Assembly (NCBI GenBank): GCA_016839705.1
Contig: JAEOTR010000057.1
Span: 1 to 64,000, forward strand
Direction: 5' to 3'
Length of the DNA: 64,000 nucleotides
DNA from: Promethearchaeota archaeon
GTDB lineage: Archaea > Asgardarchaeota > Lokiarchaeia > Sigyniarchaeales > SOKP01
Numbering within the stretch: position 1 is the stretch's first letter; every line of letters starts with the position of its first letter. Below the pieces are notes generated by a model, which was not told the origin of the DNA, made no database searches, and saw only the letters and a program-made list of their open reading frames with translations. Positions 7,215-14,697 of this stretch are shown here, piece by piece. A program made the translations under genes and the position numbers.

Positions 7215-8498
7215 TTAAGTTATCTTGAAACTTCGATTTATATATCCTTGCAGCATGATTTGAATCTTTCTTACAGGAATTCCTGAATCTTCGCTTATCC
7301 GTTTTAAATCTTCATATTCTGGTTTAATATTAACTATATCCTTATCATTTAGGGACTTGATAAAGGAGACCTTAAAATTTACTTCATAGTTTTTTCCATT
7401 AATTTCGACATTTCGTTTTTCTTGAGTTCTCTCAACACAGACCCGGTTCATTGTATAATATCTCACCCCTAATGTCCCTAATTCATGAATTATTTTTTCA
7501 CTTAATTTAAATCTATTTTCTGGAGAACAAAGAATTTTAATTATATGACTGGGTCGATTTTTTTTTGTTAGACTCGGAATTATTTGAATATCTAACGTTT
7601 CTTCTTTTTCTAATTTATTTATGAAATTCCCTAGTATTTCTCCTGACACATCATCCACATCAGTTTCAAGAATCGATATGTTTTCAACATATTTTTGTAA
7701 AGGATGTAGAGAACCAGTACTATCAGTATCAAAAGAATTTCCATAAAACAATCGAAGCACATTTTGAAAATCTTTAAAAGATTTTTGACCCGTGCTGTAA
7801 AAAACCTTTTTAATTTCCATCTCAGGTGGAAATTGGATGATCTTAGGATTTAAATTTGATAATAAGGCAGCTCCTGTAGGGGTTACCAACTCTGATTCAA
7901 TAGGACCCCCATATGTTAATAGGTTTGTCTGTTCTAAAATTTTTAAGGTTGCTGGAGCGGGAACGGGTAATATTCCGTGAGCAGTTTTTACTTTACCTCC
8001 CCCTAATGGTATCTTGCTGCAGTAAATGCATATTTTATCATCAAAACCATTAATTTTATCTAAAACTGATGTGACACCTATAATATCAATTAATGTATCA
8101 ATTGAGCTAAGCTCATGAAGGTGGATATTCTCTGCTAATTCACCATGAACCTCTGCTTCTGCTTGGATTAAGGAGTTTAATACCTTAACTGCATAATCCT
8201 TGGCAGAATCACTGAACTTTTTTTCATCTAAATATGTTTCTAATGATTTTTGAAGTGTCTGGGCTGATCTATGATCTTTTGTTTCTTTAATTTCTATATC
8301 TAATTGATTTGTTTGCAGTCCAGACCTCGGTATTTTCATCAGTTTGATATTTAATTTGTATACACCTGGCAAGTAATTTCTAAGTTCTGTTAATTCCTGC
8401 AGAATGTCATTTGGGTTTGTGACTAAACCTAAAAGAGAAGCAAGAAACATGTCTCCAGAAATTCCTGAATTATTTAGATCTAGGTACAATATTCTCAT
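7215..8498 (-). CDS. larC: LarC, nickel insertion protein of nickel-pincer cofactor synthesis (unsplit)
   Basis: LarC inserts nickel into the pyridinium bisthiocarboxylate mononucleotide using CTP, the final step of NPN cofactor assembly. 427 aa, full length. N-terminal SGISGDMFLASLLGL is the LarC signature; next come NIHLHELSSIDTLIDIIG, CSKIPLGGGKVKTAHGILPVPAPATL and GPIESELVTPTGAALL. The C-terminal half has ILETDVDDVSGEILG. In some bacteria larC is two overlapping ORFs joined by frameshift; here it is one continuous frame. ATG start at 8498. Shares the neighbourhood with larB and nikR. Confidence 0.93.
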   Translation of the reverse strand: MRILYLDLNNSGISGDMFLASLLGLVTNPNDILQELTELRNYLPGVYKLNIKLMKIPRSGLQTNQLDIEIKETKDHRSAQTLQKSLETYLDEKKFSDSAKDYAVKVLNSLIQAEAEVHGELAENIHLHELSSIDTLIDIIGVTSVLDKINGFDDKICIYCSKIPLGGGKVKTAHGILPVPAPATLKILEQTNLLTYGGPIESELVTPTGAALLSNLNPKIIQFPPEMEIKKVFYSTGQKSFKDFQNVLRLFYGNSFDTDSTGSLHPLQKYVENISILETDVDDVSGEILGNFINKLEKEETLDIQIIPSLTKKNRPSHIIKILCSPENRFKLSEKIIHELGTLGVRYYTMNRVCVERTQEKRNVEINGKNYEVNFKVSFIKSLNDKDIVNIKPEYEDLKRISEDSGIPVRKIQIMLQGYINRSFKIT

Positions 8499-8642
8499 TT
8501 TATTATTCCTTTGAAATTAGTGTAAATTTCATTTATTAAAGTGATAATAATTTTATAACTATATCATTTTTCAAGTACATTAAAAAATTAAAGTTACTTC
8601 CTTTAAAGTATAAAAATTATATCAAATTAATTGTAGATAAAA

Positions 8643-9380
8643 ATGTTTTGTCCTCAATGTGGTTCCAAAATATCTAACGAGGCAGAGTTCTGTCCTACCT
8701 GTGGAGAAAACCTAGAAAAAGCTAAAAATTTTCTCAACGAGGCTTCTACGATAAGTGACATCTCAAACTTAAAACAAGAGCTTGAGTTTTCTCTTGAGGG
8801 GGATATAAGCGTTTTATCTGTAAAGCCATACAATGTCAACAAATTCTACCTGAAGGTTAAAAATAATAGCTTAAAACCTATATACGATGTAAACATTAAA
8901 CTCTCTGGACCACCCCATATTGAATTATTAACGAATTTAATAAAGCTTCAAGTGATAGATGCGAATAGCACTAATAGTGCTCCTATTTCAGTTTTACCTA
9001 AAGGGGATGGTATTTTTACATTAACTGCTAGATTACTGTCTAATACAGGTCATACGCTTATAGACTCATTTGAACTCCGAACTGAGGCCCCAAAAAGCAT
9101 TGCGATTGGAGACATACCCAAACAGTCAAAACAAAAAACCTACTCGTATACATCAAGATCCTCAGGAAGAACTGATCAAGTAGTTGCTGTTCTGGTTATT
9201 TTTGCGCTATTTGGGATAATTCTTATGATTTCTGGGGGCGTATCTTTTCTAGTTGGGGGATTACCAATCTCAGCAGGAATTACTTTTTTAGTAATTGGAT
9301 TTATATTCCTTGGTATAGGGACAAAGGGAAAATGTTGTATAGTACCATTTTATTGTGCTGATTGTGATTGCGATTGTTAG
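8643..9380 (+). CDS. Zinc-ribbon membrane protein with Ig-like domain and Cys-rich tail
   Basis: 245 aa. Residues 1-24 form a double-CxxC zinc ribbon (FCPQCGSK ... FCPTCGEN). Residues about 45-155 have the alternating strands of a CARDB/NEW3-type beta-sandwich (FYLKVKNNSLKPIYDVNIKL). Two hydrophobic spans follow near 183-203 and 206-225. The protein ends in CCIVPFYCADCDCDC, seven cysteines in about 15 residues. That tail could bind metal or be lipid-modified and is unusual. The topology of the beta-sandwich is unclear because there is no N-terminal signal. The gene at 9422 follows after 41 bases and is probably co-transcribed. Confidence 0.8.
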   Translation: MFCPQCGSKISNEAEFCPTCGENLEKAKNFLNEASTISDISNLKQELEFSLEGDISVLSVKPYNVNKFYLKVKNNSLKPIYDVNIKLSGPPHIELLTNLIKLQVIDANSTNSAPISVLPKGDGIFTLTARLLSNTGHTLIDSFELRTEAPKSIAIGDIPKQSKQKTYSYTSRSSGRTDQVVAVLVIFALFGIILMISGGVSFLVGGLPISAGITFLVIGFIFLGIGTKGKCCIVPFYCADCDCDC

Positions 9381-9421
9381 GAAATCTGTTAGATTTATAC
9401 TATTTTTAGATAGAGAAAATT

Positions 9422-9883
9422 ATGGATAGTCAAAAAACAGCGCCCCATAAGGAAAAAAAAGTAATAATTCCTTGGTTAGCACATCATAATCCAGAACGCG
9501 AAGAGTTTAGTGATCACGTGTTTTATATCTTTAACCATGCAATTTGCATAGGATGTTTTGCATTTATTTTAGGCACTACTGTTGCTTTAATATTAGGGAA
9601 TCTATTTTACAGTTATATTTATAATTTCTTCAGTTTGCCCATTATTCTTATGTTCTTCTTTATTTGTTGGATCCCCTCCATCCTCCAGTATTCAATTCAA
9701 ATTCTAAGAAAAAAACCATTTAAGAATCGAATAATAAAATTTCTTATTCGTTTCCTTTATCCACTTGGTAGTATTATTTTTATTTTTAAATCCCCATTAT
9801 TAGGCTTTGGGCTCGCAGTCCCTGCAGGATATTTTATACTTTATATTAGAAGGGTAAAAGAGAGGGTATTAGTTAAAAATTAA
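9422..9883 (+). CDS. Small membrane protein, possibly DUF2085-like
   Basis: 153 aa with four hydrophobic spans (about 42-60, 68-92, 112-125, 128-145). The N-terminal soluble part has PWLAHHNPEREEF, and the first span begins NHAICIGCFAFILG. A His-rich loop leading into CxxC at the start of a membrane helix recalls DUF2085 membrane proteins, which carry CARCTGIY at that place. The similarity is by eye and only partial. Follows the zinc-ribbon protein by 41 bases on the same strand. Confidence 0.65.
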   Translation: MDSQKTAPHKEKKVIIPWLAHHNPEREEFSDHVFYIFNHAICIGCFAFILGTTVALILGNLFYSYIYNFFSLPIILMFFFICWIPSILQYSIQILRKKPFKNRIIKFLIRFLYPLGSIIFIFKSPLLGFGLAVPAGYFILYIRRVKERVLVKN

Positions 9884-10008
9884 ATTAATAATTTGAATCT
9901 AAATCTTATCCATTAACTAAGTGATAATAATTTTATAAGTATATTATCTATTTAATTATATTAAGAATAATTAAAAAAAACTTAAGTATTCAATTTTAGG
10001 ACACAATT

Positions 10009-10743
10009 ATGAGTGAACTTCAAACTCTAAAATGCTATTTGAACCAATTACCCGCAACATTACTAAAAATATTAAATGTTGAGCCACCTTCGGGTGTCAT
10101 TCCAGAGGCAGTTCAACAACTCGTGGATTTATATCAAGGTGTTGAACGTATTAGCATAAATCTAATTGATAATCTAGGTCTCTTCGAAATCACGTATATG
10201 AAACCCTCCTTCTTGATTACGAACTCTGAAGTAATGCTTTTACTCAGTACGAGAAATCCATATACTTTAGGGGTTTTACATCAACTTATTTATGGTGGAT
10301 TCGAAAGGGAACCAAATGGTTTTCACCTTTTAAGATACTTAAATGATAATAAAAAGACTTCTTGCTTTATAGGTAGGAAAAAAGATATAGCACGTTATGA
10401 TGGAGGAACGAATTCTATTCCAAAAGATTCGGATATGAGTACGTGGGTTCAGAGTGCTCAAGTTATTAATACTCACGATTTTTCTTGGATGCACTATTTA
10501 GATTTTGAGAATTTACATAAGAAACAACAACAATTAAAACAAAGAACACCAGAAGATCTAATTGAGAAATTAATCAACAGAACTGATAAGTGGATCCTAA
10601 GTAATTATAAACAATTAAGGAAAAATTCTTTAATGATTATCATCGGAGATCATGGTAGAAGTAAATTAGATTTAGAATATTCCGGGAAAATAGCTCAGTG
10701 GAGAGAAGCAAGCGTACCGATTGCGATTTTCATAAGAAAATAA
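10009..10743 (+). CDS. Alkaline-phosphatase-superfamily (phosphodiesterase-like) protein
   Basis: 244 aa, soluble. It appears to be a compact member of the metal-dependent alkaline phosphatase / type I phosphodiesterase superfamily. SINLIDNLGLFE (about residues 49-60) occupies the place of the first metal-binding Asp. NTHDFSWMHYLDFENLH (about 154-170) resembles the D-x-x-x-H metal site. SLMIIIGDHGRSK (about 206-218) is the classic xxDHG motif. The family's Thr/Ser nucleophile is not obvious, so catalytic competence is uncertain. The stop is 41 bases before nikR, so the two probably form an operon. Confidence 0.7.
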   Translation: MSELQTLKCYLNQLPATLLKILNVEPPSGVIPEAVQQLVDLYQGVERISINLIDNLGLFEITYMKPSFLITNSEVMLLLSTRNPYTLGVLHQLIYGGFEREPNGFHLLRYLNDNKKTSCFIGRKKDIARYDGGTNSIPKDSDMSTWVQSAQVINTHDFSWMHYLDFENLHKKQQQLKQRTPEDLIEKLINRTDKWILSNYKQLRKNSLMIIIGDHGRSKLDLEYSGKIAQWREASVPIAIFIRK

Positions 10744-10784
10744 CCTTAATTCTAAATAAGAAATTAATAAACATCCTGCTGAAA

Positions 10785-11318
10785 ATGGAGGAATATAAAC
10801 GATTTACAGTCTCTCTTCCTGAAAAATTGTATGAACAGTTTGAATTTTTTAGAAATAAACTGGGAATCTCACGATCAGATGCGATTAGGAAAGCAATGCA
10901 TACTCTTATGCTTAGTGAAGAAAACGTATCTATTAGTACTGGAGATGTAGTTGGCTGTATTACCACTATTATGACCCATGAACACCCAGATATAAATCAA
11001 GGGGATCATTCTCATGAGTTTTCTCATTCCGCTGATCATGATCATGATTATAGTTCTGGTTCAATGTATGCAAATGTTCATCAAACTGACGAATTATTGA
11101 AAACAGACATACAACATCATTTTCACGATATAATCATATCTACAATGCACGTTCACTTAGAATATGAAAAATGTTTAGAGATAATCGCAGTCACAGGCCC
11201 CTATACTCGTGTTAAAAAACTTAAAAATGATTTACAGAAATTAAAAAGTACTATTTCTATTGGATTTTTTATAATTGATAAGAAAACAAATCAAGAAGTT
11301 GAGAAGGAGAAAAAATAA
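10785..11318 (+). CDS. nikR: NikR-type nickel-responsive regulator with His-rich insertion
   Basis: 177 aa from ATG 10785 (MEEYKRFTVSLPEKL); the track start at 10698 lies within the upstream gene and is rejected. Residues 5-42 form the ribbon-helix-helix DNA-binding domain. The ACT-like nickel domain keeps the square-planar site: IQHHFHD, then MHVHLEYEKC (His122, His124, Cys130), matching E. coli NikR QHHHHD ... HVHINHDDC. Between the domains (about 65-93) there is a His/Asp-rich stretch with GDHSHEFSHSADHDHD that standard NikR lacks and that could be an extra metal-sensing or storage element. Expected role: nickel-dependent repression of nickel uptake or use genes, plausibly larB/larC nearby. 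Confidence 0.93.
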   Translation: MEEYKRFTVSLPEKLYEQFEFFRNKLGISRSDAIRKAMHTLMLSEENVSISTGDVVGCITTIMTHEHPDINQGDHSHEFSHSADHDHDYSSGSMYANVHQTDELLKTDIQHHFHDIIISTMHVHLEYEKCLEIIAVTGPYTRVKKLKNDLQKLKSTISIGFFIIDKKTNQEVEKEKK

Positions 11319-11542
11319 GAATAATAGATTCCAAACCTCTTAGAAAGAGTCCAAGGTATAAGGCGATTTGGGAAGGAATTTTTATTCTTAATTTATTTTG
11401 GGTTGTGTGTGTTTAACGTTATTTTTATTATGAATAAACACAGTTTTAAATTCACAAACAGTACTAATTTAGTAATTTCTTATATTTTCGTAAAAGAATT
11501 AAAGATAAAAAAAAAACTTAGTTTAAGCTTTATTCAAGAATT

Positions 11543-11740
11543 CTACAAATCTTTTTCTTGTACTGTTTTTCTATTATTTGCTTTAGCCCTTCCGATTGCT
11601 TTGTCGAGAACTTCAATAATTGCATCATTAAGAGCTGGACCATCAATCAAATCTCCACTTGTGTTGCATCCTTTACCCTTAATATATTCTCGAACTTTAC
11701 TTTTTACAAAAAGAGCCTCTACAGCGCCTTTTTTAGCCAT
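11543..11740 (-). CDS. Short histone-fold DNA-binding protein
   Basis: 65 aa. VKSKVREYIKGKGCNTSGDLIDGPALNDAIIEVLDKAIGRAKANNR has short helix, long helix and loop, and ends in the histone-fold signature RKTVQEKDL (compare RKTVKADDI of archaeal histones). The N-terminus AVEALFVKSKVREYI and the low Arg content resemble the small bacterial-type histones (Bdellovibrio Bd0055 class) more than HMf-type histones. One Cys sits in loop 1. It has a strong AGGAGGAAT ribosome-binding site and a TATA element (11784-11794), consistent with high expression. The ORFs at 11403 and 11558 are shadows. Confidence 0.82.
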   Translation of the reverse strand: MAKKGAVEALFVKSKVREYIKGKGCNTSGDLIDGPALNDAIIEVLDKAIGRAKANNRKTVQEKDL

Positions 11741-12158
11741 TTTTTTATTCCTCCTATAATGATTTAAAATTGATTTAAATTAGATTATATATCAAATATA
11801 ATTCTATCTTTCTTATTTTTAAACTTTAAGGTTTAATTATCTTAAATGATGAATAAAAACCTTCTACTTGCAATTCTTGTGAAACTAAAATTGGGTGAAA
11901 TTAGGGGTTAGATTTATAATTACTCATAAGATTATGAATATTTTCTTAAATACAAATTTAAAATAATTGTATTTATTTTGAAATATAGATATAATAGATA
12001 GAAATAACTTTTCAAAATAAAAAATGGAGAATTAATCTAATTCTAAAAAATAATGGTACAAATCAATTTGATCAAAATTACTTAAATCGATAAAATCTTA
12101 TCTACAATAAAATATAAAAAGAAACTTAAATCAACAAATTATCAAAGTGTAGTAATCC
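11741..12158. other. Divergent promoter region between histone-fold gene and GHMP kinase
   Basis: 418 bases, very AT-rich, no ORF of note. The left side holds the SD (11747-11755) and TATA (11784-11794) for the minus-strand histone-fold gene. On the right, aaaatataaaaag near 12110 is a plausible TATA for the kinase that starts at 12159. The middle third shows nothing I can name. Confidence 0.5.
11784..11794 (-). promoter_or_regulatory. TATA box of histone-fold gene
   Basis: On the minus strand gatatataatc lies 44-54 bases upstream of the ATG. A transcript starting 25-30 bases downstream would carry a leader of roughly 20 bases that contains the AGGAGGAAT site. Confidence 0.5.
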
Positions 12159-13157
12159 TTGAGTAATACAACATTTTCAAGGGCACCAGTTCGGATTTGT
12201 GATATAGGTGGCTGGACTGATACTTGGTATTGTCCTGATGGTGCTGTTTTTAACATTTGTGTTGATCTTTTTAGTTACGTCAGAATTGTTCCCTCAAGTG
12301 GCAAAAAAATAACTATTATTTCAGAAAACCTTAATCTACAAACCATAATTGATGATTTGAATAACATACAATATGATGGAACTCTTGATTTGTTAAAATC
12401 TGCTGTAAAGAGAATGGGGATTAAAAAAGGATTGAATATTTATGTTAGAACAGAAGCACCTCCTGGTTGTGGAACTGGAACAAGTGCAAGTGTAGCTGTT
12501 GCTTTAATTGCAGCATTAGCAAAAATCTCAGACAAGAATCTAAAACCTGAAGAAATTGCTAGTTTGGCACATAAACTAGAAGTTGAAGAATTAGAATTAG
12601 AAAGTGGGGTTCAAGATCAATATGCAGCATCATTGGGAGGAATAAATTTCATGAAAATTTCATACCCTTCGGTTGAAATAACTCCTATCTCAATACCAGG
12701 TGAAAAAGTCTATGAATTAGAAAGCCAGATGCTATTAGTTTTTCTAAATTCTCGAAGTTCCAGTGAAATGCATAAAGCTGTAATTGGAAACTATAAAAAA
12801 GGTGATACATCAACACTTAAATCTTTTGAAATTATTAAAACGTGTGCTCGTGATATGGGAAAAGCTATTAAATCTGAAGATCTTACCTATATGGGAGATA
12901 TAATGAATAAGAATTGGAAAGCCCAAAAAAGTTTGCATTCTTTAATGACAAATCCGCTTATTGAAAAAGCGGAAAAAATCTCGATTAGGAATGGTGCAAT
13001 AGGCTTTAAATTAAACGGTGCAGGAGGGGGTGGTTCTGCTGCAATTTTAGCTGGTATCGGGAATGAATATAAATTAAAAAGAAAATTAATTGAAGGTGGC
13101 TATCAAATCCTTCCAACAAAACTAGATTTTTCAGGTGTTCAGACGTGGGTGGTTTAA
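12159..13157 (+). CDS. GHMP-family sugar kinase (heptose/fucose 7- or 1-kinase-like)
   Basis: 332 aa. Starts at TTG (SNTTFSRAPVRICDIGGWTDT); no in-frame ATG precedes the conserved first motif. GHMP motif I RAPVRICDIGGWTDT and motif II EAPPGCGTGTSASVAVAL (ATP-binding P-x3-G-x-G/T-S-S-A type) are clear. Motif III is GFKLNGAGGGGSAAIL near residue 290. The GWTDT opening and overall length are closest to D-glycero-D-manno-heptose 7-phosphate kinase / L-fucokinase-like archaeal members. The substrate cannot be fixed from sequence. Cytoplasmic, probably nucleotide-sugar or surface-glycan precursor metabolism. Single gene. Confidence 0.82.
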   Translation: MSNTTFSRAPVRICDIGGWTDTWYCPDGAVFNICVDLFSYVRIVPSSGKKITIISENLNLQTIIDDLNNIQYDGTLDLLKSAVKRMGIKKGLNIYVRTEAPPGCGTGTSASVAVALIAALAKISDKNLKPEEIASLAHKLEVEELELESGVQDQYAASLGGINFMKISYPSVEITPISIPGEKVYELESQMLLVFLNSRSSSEMHKAVIGNYKKGDTSTLKSFEIIKTCARDMGKAIKSEDLTYMGDIMNKNWKAQKSLHSLMTNPLIEKAEKISIRNGAIGFKLNGAGGGGSAAILAGIGNEYKLKRKLIEGGYQILPTKLDFSGVQTWVV

Positions 13158-13205
13158 TTTTGTTAAAAGTTTGTGCTTTTTATAGTTTATATATAAGATA
13201 TTAAT

Positions 13206-14003
13206 ATGATTATACAAGATCACACGACTTTTCCTTCTAAGGTAACAGAAGATACTAATAACTCATTAATCCATAATCTCTTTGTTTTTAACAAGTCAGG
13301 AGTGTGCTTTTTTGGGAGAAATTTTACAGATTATATCAATGTTGAGAAAAATTTGATTTCTCCATTCATAACGGCACTTATGACATTTGCTAAAGAAATG
13401 ATTGGAAAGCCTTTTAAAACAATCGAGATGGAAGATATTAAAATTGTCATCTTCGAAAAAAATTCATTATTTTACAGTATATTATGCGATACATTTGAAA
13501 ACTTAACATTCTTAGATGAAATCATATCCCAGATAAACGAGAAACTCACTGCTTATCTAATTAAGAATGATATAAATATTGAAGCTGAAATCATTTATGA
13601 TAGTAATTTAAATGAGACAATTGAAGAGATCATACGTAAGGCTCTAAGACCTGAGTTTGATTCGAAAAAAGAGAAAAAAGTTATAAAATTTTTAAAAGAA
13701 ATTAAGTCAAACGATGATATTGAAGGGATTACATTGTTGACGGACAGAGGAAAAGTAATATATTCTTCTTTTGGAAAAGTAGATTTAAGCACATTTTTAA
13801 AAGAAGTCGAATTTCGAGTAAAGATTTATGAAAATTCGATTTTAAAATTATTCTATACTCTTAAAGATAAGTTCATATTCTCTGAATATCTATTAAATAC
13901 TTTCTTTATCATTTTAGTTTTTAAATCTAAAATAAAATTTGGATTAGCTGAACATTATCTGACAGAAATTGTAAATAAAATTACAGATATTTTAACAGAT
14001 TAG
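13206..14003 (+). CDS. Longin/roadblock-like two-domain protein
   Basis: 265 aa. The N-terminal half (about 22-120) reads as a longin-type fold: strand LIHNLFVFNKSGVCFFGRNF, helix LISPFITALMTFAKEM, strands DIKIVIFEKNSLFYSILCD, long helix FLDEIISQINEKLTAYL. The C-terminal half (about 170-265) repeats a similar order with GITLLTDRGKVIYSSFGKV, as in roadblock/LC7 domains. No catalytic residues expected; such modules scaffold and regulate small GTPases in eukaryotes and are abundant in Asgard genomes. The domain call is from secondary-structure pattern, not alignment. Single gene, 49 bases after the GHMP kinase, possibly co-transcribed. Confidence 0.68.
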   Translation: MIIQDHTTFPSKVTEDTNNSLIHNLFVFNKSGVCFFGRNFTDYINVEKNLISPFITALMTFAKEMIGKPFKTIEMEDIKIVIFEKNSLFYSILCDTFENLTFLDEIISQINEKLTAYLIKNDINIEAEIIYDSNLNETIEEIIRKALRPEFDSKKEKKVIKFLKEIKSNDDIEGITLLTDRGKVIYSSFGKVDLSTFLKEVEFRVKIYENSILKLFYTLKDKFIFSEYLLNTFFIILVFKSKIKFGLAEHYLTEIVNKITDILTD

Positions 14004-14171
14004 CTCTTTCCAAATTCACATTATTAATTTTAGATATAACTTTTTAAATTTTGATTACTTCCTTTCAGTTACGACCCCCAAATAAAACGATTTTAATTTA
14101 TGATTTATAACAACTAAGTTAAAAAATCTCTCTATATAGTTTTAAAATAAAATTTTTAATGTGAAGAAAAT

Positions 14172-14675
14172 ATGACAAAATCAGAAGAAAATTTAAAGGC
14201 GGCCTTTGCTGGCGAATCACAAGCAAATCGTAAATATTTAGCTTTTGCAAAGAAGGCTGATAAAGAAGGATTTCCTCAAGTAGCTAAAATTTTTAGGGCA
14301 GCAGCAGAAGCAGAAACTGTTCACGCTCATAATCATTTAAGGGAACTTGGTGGTATTAAATCTACTAAGGAAAACATTCAAGGTGCGATAGATGGGGAAC
14401 ATCATGAATTTACTAAAATGTATCCTGAATTCTTAGAGGATGCTAGGAAAGAAATCAATAAAGGTGCTGAAAGATCATTCAATCTCGCAAACGAAGTTGA
14501 AAAAATACACCATATACTATACACAAACGCCCTTAAAGCGGTCGAAAGTGGTAAGGATTTAAAAAAACAAGATGTTTACATATGTCCAGTATGTGGTTAT
14601 ACTCACGAAGGAGAACCACCTGAAAAATGCCCGGTCTGTGGGGCATTAAAAAAAGTATTTCAAGAAATTAAGTAA
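14172..14675 (+). CDS. rbr: Rubrerythrin
   Basis: 167 aa non-haem di-iron peroxidase of anaerobes that reduces hydrogen peroxide with electrons from rubredoxin or NAD(P)H systems. The ferritin-like part has the expected iron ligands: FAGESQANRKY (first Glu), AAEAETVHAHNH (E-x2-H), then DGEHHEF and ANEVEKIHHILY (E-x2-H). The C-terminal rubredoxin-like domain has YICPVCGYTHEGEPPEKCPVCGA, two CxxC knuckles. The order is the classic rubrerythrin order. Cytoplasmic. Short leader with TATA-like ttttaaaata. Ends at a T-rich bidirectional terminator. Confidence 0.96.
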   Translation: MTKSEENLKAAFAGESQANRKYLAFAKKADKEGFPQVAKIFRAAAEAETVHAHNHLRELGGIKSTKENIQGAIDGEHHEFTKMYPEFLEDARKEINKGAERSFNLANEVEKIHHILYTNALKAVESGKDLKKQDVYICPVCGYTHEGEPPEKCPVCGALKKVFQEIK

Positions 14676-14676
14676 C

Positions 14677-14694
14677 TTTTTTCCTTTTTTTTTT
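14677..14694 (+). terminator. T-rich terminator between rubrerythrin and convergent radical SAM gene
   Basis: Runs of six and ten T separated by CC begin two bases after the rubrerythrin stop codon. The opposite-strand gene ends at 14698, so the tract lies exactly between convergent genes. Confidence 0.6.
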
Positions 14695-14697
14695 AAT

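Noticed and set aside
10698-10784. Upstream extension of NikR
   Set aside because: It overlaps the end of the phosphatase-like gene in another frame, and the NikR ribbon-helix-helix domain begins right after ATG 10785.
11403-11759. 118-aa plus-strand ORF over the histone-fold gene
   Set aside because: Antisense to a gene with a strong SD, TATA and clear histone signature.
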